Assembly (NCBI RefSeq): GCF_039523555.1
Contig: NZ_BAAAFN010000015.1
Location: forward strand, 186,001 to 250,000
Length of the DNA: 64,000 bases
DNA from: Castellaniella daejeonensis
GTDB taxonomy: Bacteria > Pseudomonadota > Gammaproteobacteria > Burkholderiales > Burkholderiaceae_B
Reading direction: 5' to 3'
The first letter of the stretch is position 1. Each line of letters begins with the position of its first letter. Positions 58,999 through 64,000 of this stretch are shown here, piece after piece. Position numbers and translations under genes: made by a program. The notes under the pieces were generated by a model. That model saw only the letters and a list, made by a program, of their open reading frames with translations. It did not search any database and was not told the DNA's origin.

Positions 58999-59634
58999 TC
59001 AGGGTTCGAACGCCATCCGCTTCATGAAGGCCCACAGGATGCGCTCGATGTCCTCGTCGCCCGGCGGGCTTCCCGCCAGCCGGTGCAGCGCACAGCCGTC
59101 GCACAGCGCCATGAAACCGAAGGCCAGGTCTTCGGGACTCATCGACAGCGTCAGTCCGGCCCGCTGCGCGAACGTCCGGGCATAGTCGCCCACGGCCTGC
59201 AGCAGATCTTCGCGAAAGCGGCGGAAATGGGGTGCAAAGGCCTCATCCCGTGCCGCGTGCAGCCGGGCCTCCAGCATCAGCGCCAGCAGCTGCGTGTCCT
59301 GGTGCATCCGGGCGTAGCGCGCCAGCAGCCGCGATTCCAGCAGGTCCGGGGATGGCGGGCCTTGCACGCCTTCCGGGGCGGGCTCGTCCAGCACGGCCTG
59401 CAGTTCCCCCATGATGCGTTCGTGTTCCCGCCGGAGCAGCGTCAGGAAGATGTCCGCCTTGTCCTGGAAATTGGAGTAGAAAGCCCCCCGGGTGTAGCCG
59501 GCTTCCAGGGCGATCTGCTCGACGCTGGTGGCGGCATAGCCCTGTGCGGCGAACAGGATGCGGGTTGCATCCAGCAGGCGCTGCCGGGTCTGTTCCCGGC
59601 TCTGCTCGCGGGTCAGGCGGTTTTTCGTTTTCAT
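58999..59634 (-). CDS. TetR/AcrR-family repressor of the RND pump
   Basis: A 211-residue regulator. The N-terminal helix-turn-helix is typical: RQRLLDATRILFAAQGYAATSVEQIALEAGYTRGAFYSNFQDKADIFL (positions about residues 17-64). The C-terminal ligand domain is of the AcrR_C type. TACAAT (59649-59644) ends 9 bases before the ATG, giving a leader of only about 3 bases. A perfect AcrR-like operator lies between it and the efflux operon, so it should repress both. Confidence 0.93.
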   Translation of the reverse strand: MKTKNRLTREQSREQTRQRLLDATRILFAAQGYAATSVEQIALEAGYTRGAFYSNFQDKADIFLTLLRREHERIMGELQAVLDEPAPEGVQGPPSPDLLESRLLARYARMHQDTQLLALMLEARLHAARDEAFAPHFRRFREDLLQAVGDYARTFAQRAGLTLSMSPEDLAFGFMALCDGCALHRLAGSPPGDEDIERILWAFMKRMAFEP

Positions 59635-59699
59635 GATGTCCGGATTGTAGAAACAAACGGGAAGGTCCGCGCATGCGGGGGCCTGCAGGCTCCGGACCC

Positions 59700-59725
59700 A
59701 TTCAAATACATAAATGTATTTGAAT
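59700..59725. promoter_or_regulatory. AcrR-like operator in the tetR/efflux intergenic region
   Basis: ATTCAAATACAT and ATGTATTTGAAT are perfect 12-base arms around AA. This resembles AcrR/TtgR operators. Its right edge overlaps TTGAAT (59720-59725), which with TAAACT (59743-59748, 17-base spacing) forms the probable pump promoter. Confidence 0.85.
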
Positions 59726-59829
59726 TCATATATGCATTGAAATAAACTGCCCAACGGCATGGCGGCCGGCGCTCGTGCGGGCGGGGCGCCATTGGCCGTA
59801 TCCCTCGTCCGACACTCGCCGGGATGCAC

Positions 59830-60951
59830 ATGAAAGACACCCTCGCTCGTTTGCCGTACCGCCTGGCCCTGGCGTCCGCCTGCGCCGTCCTGGCTGCCTG
59901 CGGCGCCCGCGAGCCGGCCGAGCCGCCGCCGCGCCCGGCACCGGCCATCACGGTCCGGCCGGATGCGCAGGCCGCCGTCTGGACGGTTCCGGGCATGATC
60001 GCCGCACCCGAATCCACACCGCTGTCGTTCAGGCAGGCCGGGCTGATCCTGCAGCGCCATGCGGGCCTGGGCGATGCCGTTCGCGCCGGCCAGGTGCTGG
60101 CGGAACTGGACCCCGACCCCTGGCGCCAGAATCTGGAATCGGCGCAGGCGCTGTACCAGGCCGCCCGCGAGGCGCTGGACGTGGCCGAGCGGCAATGGCG
60201 GCGTGACCGGACCCAGGGGCGCGAAGGGCTGATCGCCCAGTCGCAGGCGGAGCAGACGCGCGGGCAATTGGCCCAGGCGCGGGCGCAGTACGAACAGGCC
60301 CGGCAGGGCCTGGCGCATGCGCGAGACCAGATGGTCTATACGCAGCTGACGGCCGGGCACGATGGCGTGATCGTTGCCGAGCAGGCCCGGACGGGCCAGA
60401 ACGTTGCCGCGGGACAGCCCGTCTATACGCTGGCCTGGGGGGATGGCCTCGAGGTGGTTGCCGACCTGCCCGCGCGCCGGGTGGCGGCCATCGAGCCCGG
60501 GCAGCAGGCCGAGATCGAACCGGTGGCGATGCCGGGCACGCGCCTGCCTGCCCGCGTGCGTGAAGTCGCCCGGGCCGCCGACCCCGCGACCCTCGGGTTC
60601 CGGGTGAAGCTGCGGCTCGATGCGGTGGATCCGGCGCTGCGCCAGGGCATGACGGCGACGGTCCGCTTCCGGACGAACGAGTCTTCCGGGGCCCGCTACA
60701 CGCTGCCCGCCACGGCGCTGTTCCATCGTGGAGACCATCCCGCGGTCTGGGTCGTGGGCGCCGATGGCGCGCTGGCCCTGAGGACGGTCGAGGTTGCCGC
60801 CTATGGTGCCGACACCGTCACGGTCTCCGGCGGCATCGAACCGGGGCAGGTCGTGCTGGCCCAGGGCGCCCATACGGTATCCGAAGGGCAGCGTGTCGAG
60901 ACGGTGCCCTATCGGCCCCATGCCGCCGCGCCGGCCGGGGATGGCCGGTGA
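59830..60951 (+). CDS. RND efflux periplasmic adaptor (membrane fusion protein)
   Basis: A 373-residue lipoprotein: LALASACAVLAACGA holds the lipobox. The barrel-sandwich and alpha-hairpin domains are present (MIAAPESTPLSFRQAGLILQ, then QAEQTRGQLAQARAQYEQARQGLAHARDQ coiled coil about residues 137-165, then TQLTAGHDGVIVAEQA). It links the RND pump to an outer-membrane channel. ATG at 59824 is an alternative start. The stop overlaps the pump gene start (GTGA at 60948-60951). Confidence 0.93.
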   Translation: MKDTLARLPYRLALASACAVLAACGAREPAEPPPRPAPAITVRPDAQAAVWTVPGMIAAPESTPLSFRQAGLILQRHAGLGDAVRAGQVLAELDPDPWRQNLESAQALYQAAREALDVAERQWRRDRTQGREGLIAQSQAEQTRGQLAQARAQYEQARQGLAHARDQMVYTQLTAGHDGVIVAEQARTGQNVAAGQPVYTLAWGDGLEVVADLPARRVAAIEPGQQAEIEPVAMPGTRLPARVREVARAADPATLGFRVKLRLDAVDPALRQGMTATVRFRTNESSGARYTLPATALFHRGDHPAVWVVGADGALALRTVEVAAYGADTVTVSGGIEPGQVVLAQGAHTVSEGQRVETVPYRPHAAAPAGDGR

Positions 60952-63900
60952 ACGGGCCGGTGCCGGCCCATCCGGCGGAGGGGCGATTCAACCTGTCGCG
61001 CTGGGCGATCCTGCATCGTTCGCTGGTGATCTACCTGATTGCCGTCATGGTGGCGGCCGGCACGCTGGCCGGCCTGCGCCTGGCGCAGTCCGAGGATCCG
61101 CCCTTTACCTTCCGCGTCATGGTGATCCAGACCCTGTGGCCCGGGGCCACGGCGGAGCAGGTGCGCCGGCAGGTCACCGACCGCATCGAGCGCAAGCTGC
61201 AGGAAATGCCGCATCGCGACTACACCACCAGCTATTCGCGCCCGGGGCAGTCGACGGTCTTCTATTTCATGAGCGAGGCGGTGGATGCCCGCAAGGTGCC
61301 CCAAGAGTGGTACCAGGTGCGCAAGAAGATCGGCGACATGGCCGCCGAGTTGCCCGCGGGGGTGGCGGGGCCGTTCTTCAACGACGAGTTCGGCGATGTG
61401 TACACCAACATCTACACGCTGGCGGGCGACGGCTACACGCCGGCACAGCTGCGCGATCAGGCCGACATCCTGCGCACCGTGCTGCTGCGGGTGCCGGGCG
61501 TGGCCAAGGTCGATTATTTCGGCGACCAGGAAGAGCGCATCGAAGTGCGCATTCCCAATGCCGTCATGGCGCAGTCCGGCCTGTCTCCCGCCCGGATCGC
61601 CCAGGCGATCTCCGCGCGCAATGCCGTCGCCGATCCGGGCGTGATGGCGACCGCGTCCGACCGGCTGTACGTGCGCCCCACGGGGCAGTTCCATAGCCTG
61701 GACGATCTGGCCGACACACTGGTGTCCGTCGACGGCCGGCTGGTGCGGTTGGGGGACATCGCCGAAATCCGGCGCGGCACGGTGGATCCGCCGTCCACGC
61801 AGATGCGGCATGGCGGGCGGCCGGTGCTGGGCATCGGCGTGACCGCCGCCGAGGGGCACGATGTGGTGGTGCTGGGCCGGGCATTGCAGGACGCGGTGGA
61901 TGGCCTGAGGGACCGGCTGCCCGCGGGCCTGTCGCTGGAAGAAGTTGCCAGCATGCCCGATGCCGTGACGGCTTCGGTCGACGAATTCCTGCGCGCCGTG
62001 GGCGAGGCCGTGGCCATCGTCCTGCTGGTCAGCCTGGTGTCGCTGGGGCTGCGCACGGGCATGGTGGTCGTGATCTCGATCCCGGTGGTGCTGGCGCTGA
62101 CGGCGCTGGCCATGGGCTGGATGGGCATCGGGCTGCACAAGGTTTCCCTGGGCACCTTGATCCTGGCGCTGGGCCTGCTGGTGGACGACGCCATCATCGC
62201 GGTGGAGATGATGGCCGTGAAGCTCGAACAGGGATGGGACCGTCTCAGCGCGGCGGCCTTCGCCTACACCAGCACGGCGTTTCCCATGCTGACGGGCACG
62301 CTGGTCACGGTCGCGGGCTTTCTGCCGATCGCCCTGGCGCGCTCGAACACCGGGGAATACACGCGCTCGATCTTCCAGGTGTCGGCGATCTCGCTGCTGG
62401 TGTCCTGGCTGGCCGCCGTGATCCTGATTCCGCTGCTGGGCCATGCCATGCTGCGGCCGCATGCGCATCCCGGACCCGCGGACGGCGCGCCGGAGCGGGA
62501 CATCTACGATTCGCCTTTCTACCGCCGGCTGCGGCGCTGGCTGCATGCCTGCGTGCGCCGCCGCGGCGCCGTCGTCGCAGCCACGCTGGTGCTGTTCGCG
62601 GCAGCGCTGGCGGGGTTCCGGCTGGTGCCGCAGCAGTTCTTCCCCGATTCCGCGCGGCCGGAATTGCTGGTGGACCTGCGCCTGCGCGAGAGCGCCTCGT
62701 TCGAGGCGACGCTGGCGCAGGCCAGGCGCCTGGAAGCGCTGCTGGATGGCCGTGCCGAGGTGGCGCGCGCGGTCGGCTTCGTGGGCACGGGCGCGCCGCG
62801 CTTCTACCTGCCGCTGGACCAGCAGCTGCCGTCCCCGAACTTCGCCCAGTACGTGGTGACGGCGAAATCCATCGAGGACCGGGAAGCGCTCAAGCCCTGG
62901 CTGGAATCGGTGCTGAGGACCGATTTCCCTGCCGTGCGCGGGCGGGTCTCGCGCCTGGAGTCGGGACCGCCCGTCGGTTTTCCCGTCCAGTTCCGCGTCA
63001 GCGGCGACGATATCCCCCGCGTGCGCCAGGCGGCCGAGGCCGTCGCCGCCGTGCTGCGTGCCGACCCCCGCGCCCGCAACACGCAGTTCGATTGGGACGA
63101 GCCGTCGGCCCGCGCGTCGCATTTCGAGGTCGACCAGCAGGCCGCCCAGCGGTTGGGCGTTGCTTCGCGCGACATCGCGGATTTCCTGGCCATGACGCTG
63201 TCGGGCCGCCCCGTGTCGCAGTACCGCGAGGGCGACCGCCTGATCCGCATCGATCTGCGTGCGCCGGAGTCCGAGCGGGCAGGTCCCGGGGCGCTGGCGC
63301 AACTTTCCCTGCCCTCGCCCCGGGGGCCCGTGCCCCTGGAGTCGCTGGGCGGGCTGCGCGATGGGCTGGAATCGGCCATCATCTGGGAACGGGACCGGCA
63401 GCCCACGATCACCGTGCGCGCCGAGGTGGCGCCGGGTGCCGAGGGCATCGACCTGACGCGGGCCGTCGATGCGCGGCTCGCGGACATCCGCGCCGGCCTG
63501 CCGGTGGGCTACCGGATCGAAGCCGGCGGCGCGGTGGAAAACAGCGCCAAGGCCCAGGCCTCGATCAGCGTCGAAGTGCCGATCATGATCGTGGCCGTGC
63601 TGACGCTGCTGATGATCCAGCTGCAGCGGTTTTCCCGCGTGGTGCTGGTGATCCTGACCGCGCCCCTGGGGCTGATCGGCGTCGTCCTGGCGCTGCTGCT
63701 GTTCGGCAAGCCGTTCGGCTTCGTCGCGCTGCTGGGAGTGATCGCCATGTTCGGCATCATCATGCGCAATTCGGTGATCCTGGTGGACCAGATCGAACAG
63801 GACATCGCCGCCGGGCATCGCCGCATCGATGCGATCGTGGACGCGACCGTGCGGCGCTTCCGGCCGATCACCCTGACGGCGGCCGCCGCCGTGCTGGCGC

Positions 63901-64000
63901 TGATCCCGCTGCTGCGCAGCGATTTCTTCGGTCCCATGGCAACCGCCCTGATGGGCGGCATCACCAGCGCCACCGTGCTGACGGTCTTCGTGCTGCCGGC
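60948..64000 (+). CDS. RND efflux transporter permease, 3' end missing
   Basis: The first 1017 residues of an AcrB-type proton-driven pump; the gene runs past the window. It starts at GTG (NGPVPAHPAEGRFNLSRWA) overlapping the adaptor stop. The first helix is LVIYLIAVMVAAGTLAGLRLA. TM4 holds the proton-relay pair LVDDAIIAVE (Asp413/Asp414). The porter domains and second-half helices (MIVAVLTLLMIQLQ, GVIAMFGIIMRNSVILVDQIE) are intact. It resembles the MexK/TriC-like branch rather than AcrB itself. No outer-membrane factor is in view. Confidence 0.93.
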   Translation, partial: MNGPVPAHPAEGRFNLSRWAILHRSLVIYLIAVMVAAGTLAGLRLAQSEDPPFTFRVMVIQTLWPGATAEQVRRQVTDRIERKLQEMPHRDYTTSYSRPGQSTVFYFMSEAVDARKVPQEWYQVRKKIGDMAAELPAGVAGPFFNDEFGDVYTNIYTLAGDGYTPAQLRDQADILRTVLLRVPGVAKVDYFGDQEERIEVRIPNAVMAQSGLSPARIAQAISARNAVADPGVMATASDRLYVRPTGQFHSLDDLADTLVSVDGRLVRLGDIAEIRRGTVDPPSTQMRHGGRPVLGIGVTAAEGHDVVVLGRALQDAVDGLRDRLPAGLSLEEVASMPDAVTASVDEFLRAVGEAVAIVLLVSLVSLGLRTGMVVVISIPVVLALTALAMGWMGIGLHKVSLGTLILALGLLVDDAIIAVEMMAVKLEQGWDRLSAAAFAYTSTAFPMLTGTLVTVAGFLPIALARSNTGEYTRSIFQVSAISLLVSWLAAVILIPLLGHAMLRPHAHPGPADGAPERDIYDSPFYRRLRRWLHACVRRRGAVVAATLVLFAAALAGFRLVPQQFFPDSARPELLVDLRLRESASFEATLAQARRLEALLDGRAEVARAVGFVGTGAPRFYLPLDQQLPSPNFAQYVVTAKSIEDREALKPWLESVLRTDFPAVRGRVSRLESGPPVGFPVQFRVSGDDIPRVRQAAEAVAAVLRADPRARNTQFDWDEPSARASHFEVDQQAAQRLGVASRDIADFLAMTLSGRPVSQYREGDRLIRIDLRAPESERAGPGALAQLSLPSPRGPVPLESLGGLRDGLESAIIWERDRQPTITVRAEVAPGAEGIDLTRAVDARLADIRAGLPVGYRIEAGGAVENSAKAQASISVEVPIMIVAVLTLLMIQLQRFSRVVLVILTAPLGLIGVVLALLLFGKPFGFVALLGVIAMFGIIMRNSVILVDQIEQDIAAGHRRIDAIVDATVRRFRPITLTAAAAVLALIPLLRSDFFGPMATALMGGITSATVLTVFVLP

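Noticed and set aside
60909..63818. A 969-codon minus-strand frame across the RND pump
   Set aside because: It is antisense to an unmistakable RND permease and has low-complexity His/Gln/Arg composition.

Overview
The window is a 64 kb piece of a GC-rich (roughly two-thirds G+C) betaproteobacterial chromosome, most likely Burkholderiales, family Alcaligenaceae (Bordetella/Achromobacter/Castellaniella relatives). This is inferred from gene content: a caa3 oxidase cluster with the betaproteobacterial small assembly proteins, birA-coaX (CoaX is the Bordetella 'Baf' protein), PhaM, a zinc-finger-less DksA, and the lpxL-lpxL-dapF-DUF484-xerC block divergent from metK. Coding density is high. I saw no insertion sequence, prophage, CRISPR array, rRNA or tRNA. 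Nearly all of it looks like core chromosome.

Layout. 1-7 kb: DUF502 fragment, aspS, an EEP-family phosphodiesterase/nuclease, rpoH under a perfect CIRCE element, and a large CPA1 antiporter. 7-15.5 kb: the cytochrome oxidase region on the minus strand (ctaC, ctaD, two tiny genes, ctaE, then SURF1, an SCO-like protein, ctaA, ctaB, SCO); the CuB assembly gene ctaG is absent from its usual slot. 15.8-22.9 kb: Nudix, phaM, glmU, glycosyltransferase, gamma carbonic anhydrase, waaC, waaA. 22.9-31 kb: galU with a coupled 59-aa gene, a DSD1-type PLP enzyme, coaX-birA, an alpha/beta hydrolase, dacC-ybeD-lipB and an enoyl-CoA hydratase. 31-36 kb: a LysR-controlled EamA/nitroreductase pair, then nirV-nirK-cytochrome c (nitrite reduction). 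36-40 kb: an RpiR regulator and C45 hydrolase divergent from a class III aminotransferase and a carboxymuconolactone-decarboxylase-like protein. 40-45 kb: cobalamin adenosyltransferase, GNAT, CusF-like protein, hslVU, dksA, CobW-type GTPase. 45-49.5 kb: MXKDX protein, molybdopterin oxidoreductase plus cytochrome b, and a divergent two-component system. 49.5-53 kb: zur and znuCBA around a perfect Zur operator. 53-57.5 kb: xerC, DUF484, dapF, two LpxL-type acyltransferases. 57.5-59 kb: metK behind a SAM-II-like riboswitch. 59-64 kb: a TetR regulator and an RND efflux pump cut by the window end.

Functional themes. Heat shock: rpoH with CIRCE, and hslVU with a sigma32-type promoter. Metal handling: zur-znuCBA, a His-rich CobW GTPase, DksA without its zinc cysteines, two SCO-type copper proteins and a CusF-like protein. 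Respiration and oxygen response: FNR-type sites at both ctaC and nirK. LPS: waaC, waaA and two lipid A acyltransferase-family genes.

The most interesting non-coding signals are: (1) five genes (Nudix, waaC, cytochrome b, response regulator, dapF) with a -10-like hexamer exactly 6 nt before the ATG and no Shine-Dalgarno, predicting leaderless mRNAs; (2) a SAM-II-like pseudoknot with an inserted hairpin, followed by an intrinsic terminator directly before the metK ribosome site; (3) a sigma32 promoter overlapping a hairpin that would hide the hslV start in read-through mRNA; (4) a Zur palindrome that itself holds -10 elements in both directions.
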